Assembly: GCA_029204225.1 (NCBI GenBank)
Contig: CM055112.1
Span: 903,852-967,851, forward strand
DNA from: Diphasiastrum complanatum
Taxonomy: Eukaryota > Streptophyta > Lycopodiopsida > Lycopodiales > Lycopodiaceae
Direction: 5' to 3'
Length of the DNA stretch: 64,000 bases
The position numbers were made by a program, and so were the translations under genes. The notes below the pieces were generated by a model. That model saw only the letters and a list, made by a program, of their open reading frames with translations. It was not told where the DNA came from and searched no databases. Every line of letters starts with the position of its first letter. Within the stretch, counting starts at the first letter, position 1. This document shows, piece after piece, positions 34,321 through 46,639 of this stretch.

Positions 34321-36499
34321 GTGGTCCCAAAGTCAATATATGAGCACAACATTATTAATATTCAAGTATACAAACATTATGAGCACAACTATACTAATAT
34401 TGGGCATACGTTTGGATTGACATGCTATGACTCCAAATTTAGACCATGCTATCAAATAAAAGTTGAACATTAAAAAAACCATGCAGTTTCTCACCTTGAG
34501 AAATCTAGAGATTATGAAGGACGAGTGCTCCTGCCCACAATTGCAATTTGCATTTTCAGTGTTGGTTTTGATTCAAATGGAAAAGGATATTGATCCATGC
34601 ACAATGTTGCAGCCAGAAGGAATGAGCACATTCAATATCAAGCTTTTGATCTAATTGAAGTTGTTTCTATGTGCAATGCCAAATCTGCCCATTAGTTGGG
34701 ATATTGACCTTTTCCAATTGTATTTGGCATTGCAAGCTCAATCCAGGTGATAGATTAAGCATAAATCAAGCATCACTTTATTGATGTGTTACTTGCTGGT
34801 AGCCACAAAGTATATTGATAAGAGTGTGGGAATCGAGATATGAGTTGCGTGACTGGCAGGTACTGTGACTCAGGGCGTTACATTTGAAGTGTGTGACTGA
34901 CCCTAGTCTCCGGGGTGCTGGCATGCCAAGGTGAACGCTAGGACAACATTCCAGCAAGGGGAGCTGAGACTTGGGCTCGCCCTGAGTCGCCCTGAGTCAC
35001 AACCCGCATCCCTTGTTAGTTATGGTGGGATTCGCCACTTGCCCTCATAGCAAGTGCTAAGACCGAGTTGGAAAAGCACGTTATTCTCTCTCTAAAATGT
35101 ATTGATCCCCAAGCTTCCTTTAAGCATACCTAGATCGTGTGAGGTAGGTGAATGCACATTGATCCGAGCTCTCTAGATTTTGCTAGATCCGATCAAAGTT
35201 TTTGAGCCATAGGAACTTGGCACTGGCTGGATTCTAGTCAAGAGATGTTGAGAGTGACGCTGACATCAAATACGCGGGAACAACATTGTTGTTGCTGGTG
35301 CCGAAAACAATGCTAGCGCCAGTGGCGCCGAGAGTAAAGCTTGCACTTGTAACTAACTTTACAATACTACTATTCAGTGTTTCAAGCTTGGCTTGAAAGG
35401 TTTACACAACTAGTCTAGATGAGCATGTAGGCAAGTATAGTTGGTAGGGTAGTCATGGGCTCTGATTTCTAACATCCAACTATGGTGGCTCTTTAAGAGC
35501 ATCCACCAACCTTCACGTGCTCTATGAGTGCCATTGCCTTGACAATAGTTAAGGGCAGGATAGGTTGGTGGGTGCTTAAGAGATGTTGTAGGTGCTCTCA
35601 AGGAATCACCAATGTAAAATGGTGATGGCTAACATGAGACTCATTGGCTGCCATGACCATCATGAGTTTAGCAAAACAAGACCATCATGAGTGTAGCAAA
35701 ACAAGAGGCGGCCCCAATTTAGTGGGCTCGTGGCCCGTGGGGTCATATCCCCCTCGCTGTCACTGTCGTCAGCACCCGCTAGCGCTGTAGTCAGCAGCTG
35801 CAGCACGACCAGGGAAGGAGAGAAGGAAGCGAGAGCGATAGAGACACAAGAGATTCTAGAATCTGAGACATAGCAGAGGATCTGGCGATCGGTTGTATCT
35901 CAAAGATCCATGGGATCCTTCGCTTTGTCTGTCTTGTATTTGCCAAGATATAATGCAGTGCACATCAGAAATATTGAGCAGAAAGAGACAGGCACACGGC
36001 ATTGCCTGTGCTACACTCAGTCAAATTCCTACTCACTACATCATAAGAAACTGAAAGCTATAGTTGAATTTGCATAGTACAGTCCATTTTCCTTGTATTT
36101 GGAAGAAACCTCACCCCTTTTGCTGTTAATTCTCACACACACTGTTAGATGTGACACATGTTTGTAAAATTATTTCTGTGAGTTATGCCCTTTTTATATC
36201 TGCCCATATCCGGGTCCTTCTAATAACTGATCTCCAAGTGTTTTCTGCTTGTAAATTTTGTGCTATTAGTCTTTGTGCTTGTGCTACTGTTCTGTTGAGT
36301 AGCAGTTTTTTTGGGTTGTTACTTTTTTTGCATAGATGATGCTGCTTCCATTGAGAAATAGCTGTGAAGGCATATGCATGGGCAGATTATAGATCAGAAT
36401 GCTGGTGTTATGAAGCAACCCAAGTGCCCAGAATAGTTGCTTGCTTTTGTAAGTGAGCTAAGTAATTTACACCGGTGTTAGTTTGATAGCAGGAACAAG
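34321..36499. other. Unassigned region upstream of the GAT1-like exons
   Basis: The region holds no recognised gene. A 25-bp unit (ACCATCATGAGTTTAGCAAA...) occurs twice at 35656-35680 and 35681-35705. The last few hundred bases before 36500 should contain the promoter and 5' UTR of the GAT1-like gene, but I cannot place a TATA box with confidence. Confidence 0.4.
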
Positions 36500-36959
36500 A
36501 TGGTGGTAGCCATTGATTCAAGTGAAAGCGAAATACCTGTCTTTCTGAACAATGCAAACAAACAGACTAGTTCTGATCGATATGAAACATCAGGAAGAGT
36601 GGATGCAGGTGCTGTGTTCGTATTGGAATCCAAAGGTACAAATTCTGAACCCTCCCTTCCTTTTCCCTTCTTTCTCTTTGCGGGCTTGATCTTGATGATA
36701 ATGTTTTTGTTTGTATGTGCAAATGCAGGGACATGGCTGCATGCAGGGTACCATTTGACCACATCCATTGCAGCACCAGCTCTGCTGAGCCTTCCCTTCG
36801 CATTTACAGGCCTGGGATGGGGTCCAGGAACAGTGGCCATTGTATTGGCAGCAGCCATCACCTTTTATTCTTACACGCTCATTTCCAAGGTCCTGGAAGA
36901 CACCGAAGCTCGTGGCCATCGAATAATTCGTTTTCGCGATTTAGCCCGCTTTGTTCTTG
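36500..36959 (+). CDS. GAT1: GABA transporter 1-like, exons 1 and 2 only
   Basis: Exon 1 (36500-36635) starts at ATG (MVVAIDSSESEIPVFLNN) and encodes a hydrophilic N-terminus. A 93-bp intron (36636-36728, GT...GCAG) follows. Exon 2 (36729-36959) encodes GTWLHAGYHLTTSIAAPALL and SLPFAFTGLGWGPGTVAIVL, then SYTLISKVLEDTEARGHRII and ends RFRDLARFVLG at a GTACAT donor. This is the start of plant GAT1-type carriers of the AAAP family (plasma-membrane H+/GABA symport), including the first two membrane segments. The intron keeps frame, so an unspliced frame also runs through. The family has about 450 residues; only 122 codons are here and no later exon is found in the remaining 27 kb. Either intron 2 is very long or the gene is a fragment. 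A duplicated foreign block begins 155 bp after the donor. Confidence 0.8.
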
Positions 36960-37114
36960 GTACATGCAGTGCCTTAATCCAGAAACCCATGTATTAGTTT
37001 TGCGACATTCACAAGGTCAAGTCTAATATTTTGTGATCATTCTTCTGGAAAGCTTCAATTTCACTGGGACCTCTTTAGTGTCCCGATTCCCACACTCTAT
37101 ATATTGCCCGATTC

Positions 37115-37512
37115 AGGACTGCTCTTTATTTCTCAAATTCCAACCCGAAATCAGAAACCGAGAAGCTGGACAGCTTCGCCTCTCTTGTACCTGCGAGCAG
37201 CACACAATGACTATTTTGAAAGCCAAATAAGATCATTTGGTTTTTGTGTTCCCTAGACCCTACAGCTTGAAAAGCGAAAGCCAGCCATCTGCCATCAAAT
37301 AATCAGCCGTCCATACGAAATCAGACATTTCTATACGGTTCGGTACAAATACAGAAGGGGAACCCAAACCCCGTCAATACACTTCTCTTGAGTCTTGGTT
37401 CTCCATCATGGTCAAAGTTCCAATAAGAAAGCGAGGACAAATCTTATCGATCTTAAAGTTTTGTTTTTGCACATACATGCAGCCAAACATGAATTTGATG
37501 GTGGAGGCACGA
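37115..37512 (+). pseudogene. Inverted duplicate of the 3' end of a small secreted-protein gene
   Basis: This block matches the reverse complement of 62093-62521 at about 85-90 % by eye. It begins inside the reading frame, giving RTALYFSNSNPKSETEKLDS and then FASLVPASSTQ followed by a stop at about 37206-37208. This compares with RTARYFLNSNPKSETDKLDS in the full gene. It continues through the 3' untranslated part into the start of the neighbouring frame (HEFDGGGT, about 37490-37510). The 5' part of the gene, with start and signal peptide, is absent here, so this copy cannot make the protein. The block sits just after the GAT1-like exons, in the same orientation. Confidence 0.8.
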
Positions 37513-38476
37513 CTTTAAGCGATCTTTATTGATGTTTTTAGAGAAGGGCAAACTAACCATTCCATAGAGAGACATTAGAGAGAGAGAGATGAGTGGTAGA
37601 ACACTCATGTGAAGTTTGGGGACCCTCTCACTTTAAGTAGTTATTTAGTCATGTGTGACTGCGCACATTATTGTTATTAACACTTCCACTTAATGGAGCA
37701 TTCACAAATTTATACATGCCACTAACATCATATGAAATGATCTTATTTAGTTTAGAACTATTATTATTTTGACAATGTTGTCACTACTCCCACTTCACGT
37801 GCCAGCTTCAGCTTTTGATTTGATCTTGTGTTCTCCTCGGTCTATGCTTCTGAATCTCAAACACCTTCATACGGGCTATGTCAAGAGACGTCTCTTTGAT
37901 CACCTACACATGGACTATATAGACTATGTAGCAAAATAAAATCATTATTGTAAAGATTGTCAATGTAGATCCTTAAGATCCTATTGCAAATGGCAAAAGG
38001 AGGGCTATGGAGCCAAACCACCCAACCAAAGAGAAAATGAAGATCAAACCTCAATCAGCATAACCGTCGAGCCATGGTGATTGAATACAAAAGAAGAGAA
38101 GTTTCTCACAATTGAATACCGGAATTTGAAACCGCAGTAGGTAAAGCTTGTATAGGTATATATAGACCTCAAGAGCCTAGGAATACTCCCTCTAGAACCT
38201 TAATCCTTTACTAAACTCATATTTAATTGCTATTGATATCCCTCTACATGCATATAGTCGTCAAAACACCATGCATTGTTCCACATGCCCTGATCAGATT
38301 GCATGGGCCCTCAAAAGGTTACTAATTACATTTCTGGCACAGTTCAAAATAATGAGACATAAATAATAAATTCATACACTACAGTGCTAAATATCCATGT
38401 CGAGGTACTATGAATAGCCTTCTACCAGAAATGCATGTAACATAATTCTTTCCTTGAATTATTTGTGTCCTTAGAA
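37513..38476. other. Unassigned AT-rich region
   Basis: No gene or element is recognised between the duplicated gene block and the large direct duplication starting at 38477. A short GA run lies near 37575. Confidence 0.4.
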
Positions 38477-39459
38477 CTTGTATAATTGACCACTTGTTGA
38501 TAGCATGCAGGCAAATTAGAAACTTTAATTATGCTCTGAATGGAGTTCAAGTTCAAAATTGTGACGTTTAAATCAAAGTCTCATAGAAAAGCTTATAACT
38601 GTTTCTAGGCTCCAATAATTCAATGCAGCTAGATTATATGCCTTTGTTGCAACTTCTTCATCATCATAAGCACACGTGTCTCAATCGTATGCAATTATTG
38701 GAACACATTCCATTCCGGAACTTGACCAAAATGAAAATATAAAAAATACATTGTAACTCAGCTTCAATATTTAAAATAGTATCAGAAGAAGTTAGCTTTT
38801 GAGGTTGGAGCTGTAGCAAGAGAGACTGCCAAGAGTAAAGTGTATAAATCTCAAGGAAAAACTTCATATGTTAAATATGAAGTCGCTATATTCAATGACA
38901 AATGCCTCAAATGCTAGCAATTGGTCAATGCTCTTCCTCAACAAATATGCATCACACAATCCAATCTTCAACTGAAAAGCATAGGACCATGCTATAGCTC
39001 CAATCCAAACTCTAAAAGCACTTGCGGCAATTTTTTATCTACAAAAACATGTCTACTTCTAATACTACCTATTTCAAAAAAATCCTAGTGTTCAACTCTT
39101 GGTAAGAAGGTGTGGCGAACCACAATTTTCTTCAGAAAATAATTCTGCACAACTCACACATAACAATAATATGACATTTCAAGAATTAGTGAGTATCTTG
39201 ACTATGCTAAACCGTTTGCAGACAGGTGATAATAGTCCAAATGTAAACAAGAAAATCTCATCCAAGACCTAAAGAAAACTACAAGTGTCATAGTCTGGAC
39301 TGTGAAGAAGACAAGAAAAGCACAACAAAGATACCATTAGAAATTCAAGCCAAAGAAATGTGTGACGACTAAAGACTTCAAACATTGTAGACAAAGAACT
39401 GCATATCAGACATGGTCTGTACAAAAAACATCATAACACAAACAACGTTCAATTTGCAA

Positions 39460-39830
39460 TCTGACTTTTATCGATTGTAATAAGTAGCAAAGAGCTTCGA
39501 CAATTTGAGCCCTTTCTGCAAGAGCTGCTCCCATATGTGCACCTCCATAAGACGAAATAGAGGATCCTAGGTTTTCCGCTGCTTGTGAGGTTGAACTGGT
39601 TCCTGCATCATACAAAGTAGTTGTTGTAAGTCGCGTATAAGCAGAAAGCTACGTAGGGTATGCTGCCAAACCCCCTAAATGTGCTCCTAGTGAAGCCAAC
39701 CCAAGGGAGCTGCCGGCAAGATGGAGGCCATGACCTAGCCCTGAGAGAAAACCTTGAGCCATGCTATCAGAAGAAAGAGAAGACAACGAAGGGTATAGAG
39801 ATGCGGCAAGGGAAGGATCTATGGAAGAAG
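39460..39830 (-). pseudogene. Possible two-exon gene remnant, unknown product
   Basis: On the minus strand an open frame reads SLAASLYPSLSSLSSDSMAQ, continues GFLSGLGHGLHLAGSSLGLA and ends near 39661. After a GATGCAG acceptor-like word (about 39602-39608) a second frame reads TSSTSQAAENLGSSISSYGG and AALAERAQIVEALCYLLQSI, ending in the sequence shared with the right duplication copy. Both stretches have alternating hydrophobic and small residues and look coding, but I recognise no family. The implied intron of about 50 bp does not join the two frames cleanly in my reading. This segment is missing from the right copy. Confidence 0.3.
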
Positions 39831-41170
39831 CGAGTGATCAAATAGAGAAAGATGATGCAGAAGAAGTGAGTGATCAAACATAGGAAGACGAATCAGGAGG
39901 AGGGAAAGAGTGAAGTGAGCGCGGAATTTTTTTGGTTCATTTCAATGTTGCCGCCTTCATAGGATTGGAAGGGTTGTTGGAACTTGGCCCTACGTTGACA
40001 TTGGCATCCAAATTTCTTTTGTTTTTGGTCAAGTTTGAGCCTCTCTCTAAAAACCAAAAAGCCAATCAGAGTTTTCAACTGCAAGGAAAATTACAAAGAA
40101 CGAGTTGGAGCAGATAATGATGGCAGCGGGAGATAGCAACCCATGTGCATCACCAGGAATGCCTTCACACACCAGCGATGGTGTGGTTGAGAGCGACATC
40201 AGGTTACTCTCAGCCTCCCTCCTACCCTCTCGATTGATCCTACCTCAAATACATCTCTTGTGAGCTACCTTCACGGATCGTTTGTTGCTTCTGGCCATAA
40301 TTCTATGTCGTCGATTGCTGATTTTGCTCATGTGGCAACTTCCTCATGCGAGCCGACTACACTTGTTGCACATATCTCTTCTTCCACAAACTCTCCTTGC
40401 TTGCTTCCATCACAAATTGTTGACCATACTGGCTGTTTTCAAGTTTTCACCTCTTTTTTCACACCTAGCAAGCTTTCCTCCCTTGCTTCATGTTCCTTGC
40501 TCTCGGATACCTATGGGTCCTACTGTTCATGTGCCCAATGATCCTTCCACAAATTCACCTATAGAGATTTTATTATGACTTCTCCTTCCTCTAAATGATA
40601 AGGTTTAATGAACTCACAATGTCATCGGCGGCGACGAACCACCACCTAAACTGTAATCTAAAAACCTCATCTAAGGGCTGCCCACACACTCGACCTTCAC
40701 ATGTGAAATTCAAGAAACTTTGTTGAGTTGGGTAACTTGAGCCACCTTACCTTGGGTTTTCTCCCTTTGACAATCAGGCTGCCAAGGCCTGAGTGTGAGC
40801 ATCTACATGTTGGGCGTTGTCTTTGATGGAATTCCATACCTTGCTAGGTTGTACGGTGAAAAGACATGCTTAACAATGCATGAGTCCTTGACATCATTGA
40901 CAATCAGATTGCGGATCCGTGCACAAAAAGGGTCGAGACAAGGAAGGTTGGATTCTGGCAAATCTTAATTCTAAACCCAACTCTAAATCCAAAGGAATGT
41001 CTTTCTAAAGTTCTTGAAATGAGGGTAGGCATAGTGATAGTTGCTCGATGTGGTCTACATCATAGCAGACAACCTTGGTAGCGTGTGCATCAGTGATTGA
41101 AGGACGTATTGAATCTAAGCCGCACTATTGGTTTGAACTATAATTTATCATAGATGATTTTTCCATCACT
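39831..41170. other. Unassigned sequence unique to the left duplication copy
   Basis: A plus-strand open frame at 40260-40541 (SYLHGSFVASGHNSMSSIAD...) is serine-rich and has no recognised domain. No terminal repeats are seen at the borders of the unique part. Confidence 0.3.
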
Positions 41171-41990
41171 CTCCCACTCTACATAACACGCGTCATTGTT
41201 GGCTTTGAAATACAATTTCACTAATACGGGCAATCTGAATGTAGTAAAGTCAAGATTGGTCCAATTTCAACTATCTATTGTGAGTCAGAAGGACCAAAAC
41301 CGCATGTTAGGAATCAAATATGGGTTATCTCAACTTATAGGCATAAAAAATGAGCTATTTCAATTCTATAAATTTCACAATCCTTGAATTTGGCCAGTCA
41401 ATGTACAAGCTTGAGTAATTAGAGCCAATATTGGTCCATCTCGAATTAAAGAGATCATATTTGTTCAATCTCGAGTCATCAGGTTCAATTCCATCAACAA
41501 GGGGCCAATCTCGAATAATCCCAAGATACTAAATGCATGATTGGTCAATTATCCTCGCTCAATAAACTATGTAGCATAAATTTGAGCTATCTTGCAATGT
41601 ATACATCAAACTCAAGCTACCTCGAGGGATACACCTTGGATTTGAGCTACATTGATAAGGTGTTAAATATAAGCCATCTGAATGCTCTTTTTCCCAACAC
41701 AAGGACCAAATTTGAACTGTTTGGCACGATAGACATCAAATTTGAGCTATATATCGATTTTACCGATAACGTATGTAGGGGTCAAAACTAAGCTCCCTGA
41801 TAAGGGCAATCTAAATCTATTGAACTTGAGATTGGTCAAACTAAAACCCTCAATGAGTTGTGTGGAGTAATGAGTGTCATGTACTACTAGACCAAAGCTA
41901 CATTTCAAGACTAAACTTTGAGCTAGTTGAATGTCCAAAACTTAGGATTTTTCAAATTCAATCAATCAATGAGTCATTTTGAAGATAAGG
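41170..41990. repeat. Degenerate minisatellite (AAATTTGAGCTA-type)
   Basis: Phrases such as AAATTTGAGCTAT, ACTCAAGCTACCTCGAGGGA and TTGGTCCAATCTCGAG recur about every 40-60 bp with heavy drift. The array continues to the left of 41416, into the part absent from the right copy. That indicates the left copy keeps the ancestral arrangement. In the right copy one unit (GAGCTACCTCGAGGGATACA) is doubled at about 56507-56570. Confidence 0.5.
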
Positions 41991-42554
41991 ACCAATGCCA
42001 AGCTATCATGAGTGATGGATTGCTGATATTTCTTGGTACAACACATTGTTTGGTATGAGATCATGAATATGTGCAATGGCAAGGGTGGATCAGATGTTCC
42101 TGGTTCATTACTATGGTCTACCTCGGTACTCAAAATAACCATTCATGTGGCCCAGTTGTGCAAAAATTTGGCTACTCTTAACAAGGGCCATCATTTGTTT
42201 TCATATGCTTGAGTGATCTATCATTTGTTTCATCCTAAAGGCCATCATTTGTTTTCATATCCTGAGAGCCATCATCAGGTGCCAAATATCTTAATCACAC
42301 TTGATGGGCATTAAGTATGGACAGATAGTTACATGCTCCCATGGACAGATAGTTACATACTCTCATGGACAGATAGTTACAGCCATCATATCCCATGTGA
42401 CCCGATTGTTTTGGGTATAGAAGAGAGGGTGAATGATGGGAAATGCTCAAGACAACAATCATACACTTATAACTGAGCCTTGGGTGACGGATGGATTCAC
42501 CAGCTTGTGAAATCACAAAGCTATGCAGTGGACAAAAACTAATCTTCATTTTCT

Positions 42555-42719
42555 TGTTTTGTGTATGTGTATGTGTATGCACATGCGCGTGCACGTGTGT
42601 GTTTGTGTGGTGGGGGGGGGGGGGTAGCTAGGGAAATAGATATAAATTTTATTAGTGACTTTTGTGACATGACTTTGTCATGTGTTCGTTTATTGCTCCA
42701 ATGTGAAATAGTCTATTGT

Positions 42720-42802
<83 letters not shown>
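42555..42802. repeat. TG-rich tract, G run and (TC)37 microsatellite
   Basis: A TGTATG-rich tract (42555-42610), 13 G (42612-42624) and about 37 TC units (42729-42802) lie within 250 bp. The right duplication copy has 8 G (57483-57490) and about 51 dinucleotides with two G interruptions (57595-57696). These tracts have changed length since the duplication. Confidence 0.9.
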
Positions 42803-42804
<2 letters not shown>

Positions 42805-43369
42805 GCATATGGTCCCTGTAGTTGGAACGAAGTATGCACAAATCTTGTTTGTGGATTGTATGAGATAACTTTTTAATGTGTGTGCTTGTTGCTTGGGTGT
42901 GTATACCAAATAACCCCTTTATTCATTCCGTGTCGAAACAATCTCCCATCAAACCCACAAAATCAAACTAGAATAGATGCGGCTTATTCTAGATTTATTT
43001 GAATGCTTTGCAATTCTTTCATTGGAATAACTTACAATTGTGGTTCTCTTACAAGTTTCAAGGTCTGTGTGACATGACTTTGAACAATGGCTAGCCTATA
43101 AGAGGTGTTTGAATATTAGATGGACCGACCTACCTCAAGACCAGAAGTGCCTCGAAAGCATGTGGAGGAGAGTGAGTAAATATACATATTTGCATTGCTC
43201 TTTCATAAGAGGCTGCTTGTAAATGAGGGACTTTCCTTAAATGTGGGCACCTATGAATGTGGGATGACTCCAAAACAACGCTACTTTGAGCAAGAGTTCT
43301 TCCCAAAACCAGAAGTGCCTAAAGAAGGGGGGCGTACATTTACCTGTTGGACCTATATTCTTTAGAACT

Positions 43370-43910
43370 TTCGGTGTCTTGCATTTATACATTTTTGAGA
43401 TTTTAGTCTATTGAACCCTTACATTTTAAGGGTTGTCTATGTCTTGAATTTTTACAGTTTCAGTGGTTTTAGTCTTCAGGACCCTTGCCATATTTTAGGG
43501 CTTTCAAATGTCTTGAATTTTTACATTTTTTATGCTTTTCATCTATTTGATGTATGAATTTTGACTTTTTTAGGCTTTTAATTATATTATAATCCATAGC
43601 ATTTTTTAGGACTTTCAATGTCTTCAATTAACCTCATTTTTTGGGCTTCTAATATCTTAATCCCTAGAATTTTCTAGGGCTTTCAATGTCTTAAATTAAT
43701 CTCATTTTTTGGGATTTTAATTTGATGAACTTGCATTTTCTTAGGACTTAATGTTTTCAATTTTGACATTTTGTGGACTTTTAATTTGCTGAAATTCTAC
43801 ATTTAGGGATTCTATTTAAGGGTTAAATGTATTTAGTTTTCCTTTTTACATTTTATTACTGCTTCTAATTTGTTGTGCTTTTACATTTTATTGATGTTTG
43901 AATGTATTTT
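43370..43910. repeat. Degenerate tandem array (GGGCTTTCAATGTCTTGAAT-type)
   Basis: About seven or eight diverged units of roughly 60-80 bp follow the pattern TTTTTAGGGCTTTCAATGTC, then TTGAATTTTTACATTTTTTG, then a CTTTTAATTTGATGAA-like end. The right copy at 58264-58830 keeps the same units with few changes. The array therefore decayed before the segmental duplication. Confidence 0.6.
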
Positions 43911-44204
43911 CAGATTAAAAAAAAGTATTTATAAATTTTGATACATAAAGAAAAATGTGAATTGCAAATGCATCTTTTTCATGATTTGGAATTACCTATA
44001 TGACAATGCAAGTCTTCTTAGGTGTTCACAAATTGTCGGTGAATAACTACATCACAATCTAACTTTACCTACATATTCATAATTTTTGCAAAATAGGAAA
44101 AATGTGAATTACATATACATTTCTTTATCATTTAGATTTACCTAGATAACATTACAAATTTTCCTACATAGGTTAACCAATTTCCTACTTTAAAAACCTT
44201 GGAG

Positions 44205-45308
44205 GGTTGCTAATGTTGAGGCTGTTGCATTTGCAGTTGTTGCAGTTGGTGTGCTTGGAGTGCAAATGCGCCAACGGATCTTACCGGTTGTAGTCTTCTA
44301 CAGTCATTTGTCCAGTGGTTATATGCATTACAAATCACACAATACCGAGTACTATTAGGAAATTCATTAATATAATGTCTTCTTGATTGCAATTTTGGCA
44401 AAACCATAAATTCCCTTGGCGAAACTCCATAGTAACAAACTCTTTCGTGACTGTTGGTAATGGCTCACTAGCTTTCACCTTCTGCTTATTCTTCTTTGAC
44501 CATTTTCCTCACGCAAAGAAGACAAACTCTCTTCCGAACTCGAGGAATCATCTAATTCTGTACCTGTATCTGAGTCAGAATCAGACTAGTCATCTTGCCG
44601 ATGATGTTGACGCTATTGTCGGTACTTCTTATGAGTGTCTTCTTTCTCCAGTTGTCTTGCAACATCCACAATATGTTCCAGGCCCTGACCCTGTAATGAA
44701 GTAGTTCCCCGTCAAAGAACCTTATGTGATCCATGATGGAAATACTTACTGTGTTTTGCATTTGCGAGTAATTCCTATAATCTCTTTTTCAGAACCTGGA
44801 AATGTTGAACATAAGATAATACGTCTTCCTTTCATTTCTGCTTGATCACCTGCAATTTGTCTAGTATTTCTTCATCCTCATGTTCCTTCCGATACCTTTT
44901 CAGGAATGCCCTTTGCAATTCATCCCTGCTCCGAGACTCTTGCAATCCATACTGTGAGACCACTGTAAGGCATTTTCTTTCAATGTGGGAAATGATTCCA
45001 ACTTTTGAATGTCCTCCACTTCAGGATTCGCCTGACAAACTGCCAGAAAAAGGTGAATGTGCATGTCGGGATCATCGTGCTTCTTACCTTTAAAACACTA
45101 GAATATAGCCACCTGAGTACGGTGGCCTATTGAAACAGCCTTTATTCCATATAGAATCATAGATTTTTCCAAATCCGAATAGCCAGCACCTATAGACATT
45201 AGAGGCAACTCCACTTCCTCCTCTGCTAACTCTACCCACAATTCAAATTTGTCCCGCTCCAGAATATGCTACCAAAAAGAAATGGTCCCGACAATGGAAC
45301 CAAAAAGG
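44205..45308 (-). mobile_element. Gypsy F gag fragment with primer-site remnant (fossil)
   Basis: On the minus strand a gag-like region ends in a CCHC knuckle (CVICNAYNHWTNDCRRL, about 44340-44290) and a glutamine-rich tail (QAHQLQQLQMQQPQH). At 45277-45300 a word related to TGGCGCCGTTGTCGGGA is recognisable next to an LTR-like end (CCCCTAACA, 45309). This fits the 5' end of a Gypsy element of the same broad group as D. No pol part is found, and the fragment stops where the segmental duplication begins. Several interruptions are present. Confidence 0.6.
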
Positions 45309-46160
45309 TGTTAGGGGTGTGTTTTAATCCCTTAACTCCCAGTTCTTAATTTCGACAACGGAACCCTCAAACTTAACTAGAATCCAATAACAATAACAAC
45401 AACAATATCTATCCAATAGCATTATACCAATTAAACAGAGGTAAACCATTGCAAACTACTGTTCATACGATAATTAATTAGATTCTATGAAAATATCTAA
45501 CAGCCATGCTCACAACACCCAACATATAAAAGTGTAATAGTCAATTTCAGAAGTAATAGCTGATACACAATATTCAATGCCTACATGCTAGTTGCTCAAA
45601 AGGTCTTAAGCAAAGTAACACTCTCTTGCTGCTTGCAACTCACACTAAGACTGAACTAAGTATAACCAGTAGTCGGCTCTCACCCTTCGTCTCCTGAATA
45701 CGCTACTGCCTGAATAGTCCAGTATTCAAAAGCCCCCCTTTTGGCTTCAAATTTCCTATTTATTTTCCTGTGAAAACACCACAATCTCCTATCGCCCTTC
45801 ATTGTAATGACCATAAATGTCATTCCATCTTCTTGTTTAGCACCGTAATTGAGGATACTATAGTCACTTACGGTCTGTTCAGCTTCCTATCGAAGATCAC
45901 AAACATTACTCCTACAATTGATTGCCGACTATTCAACTTCGCCTTGAGTATGACTTAACATAACATTCTACTTACAGGGACACTTCCTTCTTACACATCT
46001 AACTAATTGTGCCTATCCACTTCGTAATAATCAACTTACAATCTACAACTCCTAAACACAATTACACTTTCAACATTTAATAATTACATTGGCTCTTGGC
46101 CCAGTACATGTCACAAATGGTCATATTAACCCTTAGCCCTATAGTAAGATCCAAAAATAT
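45309..46160 (-). mobile_element. Probable LTR of Gypsy F
   Basis: The inner end is placed at 45309 from the adjoining primer-site remnant and the terminal motif TGTTAGGGG (plus strand). The outer end is not resolved and may lie near 46110. No second copy is in the window. Confidence 0.4.
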
Positions 46161-46169
46161 CCCTTTGAT

Positions 46170-46590
46170 CTTTAGTTAGAAAACAATTAGCTCCACCAAT
46201 CTTGCCAATGTGAAAAAATTAGCATCTACACAAAAAATGAGATGCAAACTCTACTAGATCTTGATCAAACATGAACCAGAACACAAAGTACTATTTTTGT
46301 CTATATAATAATATTAAGCTACTTTATTTCACACGTGTGGATCTAAAAATATCATGAGTGAGATAAGAGAGAGAGAATTATTTCTCTTACCATGAGTTAT
46401 ATCCTTTTATAACAGGTCTAGACCTAAATTGCCACGTGGTTTCCCTCCAAAATGTAAATCCTACTATTTTTCGGACTAGATTCAATGTACCCTACATTCA
46501 AATCTGAATCCACTCAAACACGACTTCTACATTCCCCACACATTCCAAAAGTGTTTATTCAAATGCATTTTAGACTAATATAACTTTGTT
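46170..46590 (-). mobile_element. LTR fragment related to Copia G
   Basis: It matches 52075-52580 in the same orientation at about 75-80 % by eye. Shared words include GCATCTACACA, TTGATCAAAC, CACACGTGTGGATC (in drifted form), ATCCTTTTATA and GATTCAATGTACCC. No internal Copia sequence is attached to it. Confidence 0.65.
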
Positions 46591-46639
46591 TTTTTAGTTC
46601 CTTTCTTAGTTGTTTTTGCTTTTTTAGAGTGTTCTTAGG

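Larger units (their letters stand above)
38477..44204. repeat. Left copy of a large direct segmental duplication
   Basis: The copy matches 55275-59116 at about 97 % by eye over the shared parts. The parts 38477-39458 and 41416-44204 are shared. The 1.96 kb between them (39459-41415) is unique to this copy. The left edge is at CTTGTATAAT and the right edge at CTTGGAG. The copy contains degenerate minisatellites, a TG-rich tract, a G run and a TC microsatellite. I see no terminal repeats or coding domains that would make it a transposon. The high identity suggests a recent duplication across about 16.8 kb. Confidence 0.9.

Noticed and set aside
36500-36997. A single 165-codon frame through both GAT1-like exons
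   Set aside because: The middle part (36636-36728) has GT...GCAG borders and interrupts a conserved family region with unrelated residues. Its length of 93 bp happens to keep frame. The spliced model fits the family better.
39459-41415. A transposon insertion with AAT target duplication explaining the size difference of the segmental duplication
   Set aside because: The ends share no terminal repeats, and the minisatellite runs across its right border. Loss from the other copy is simpler.
42729-42802. CRISPR-like or satellite array
   Set aside because: It is a plain TC dinucleotide microsatellite without spacers.
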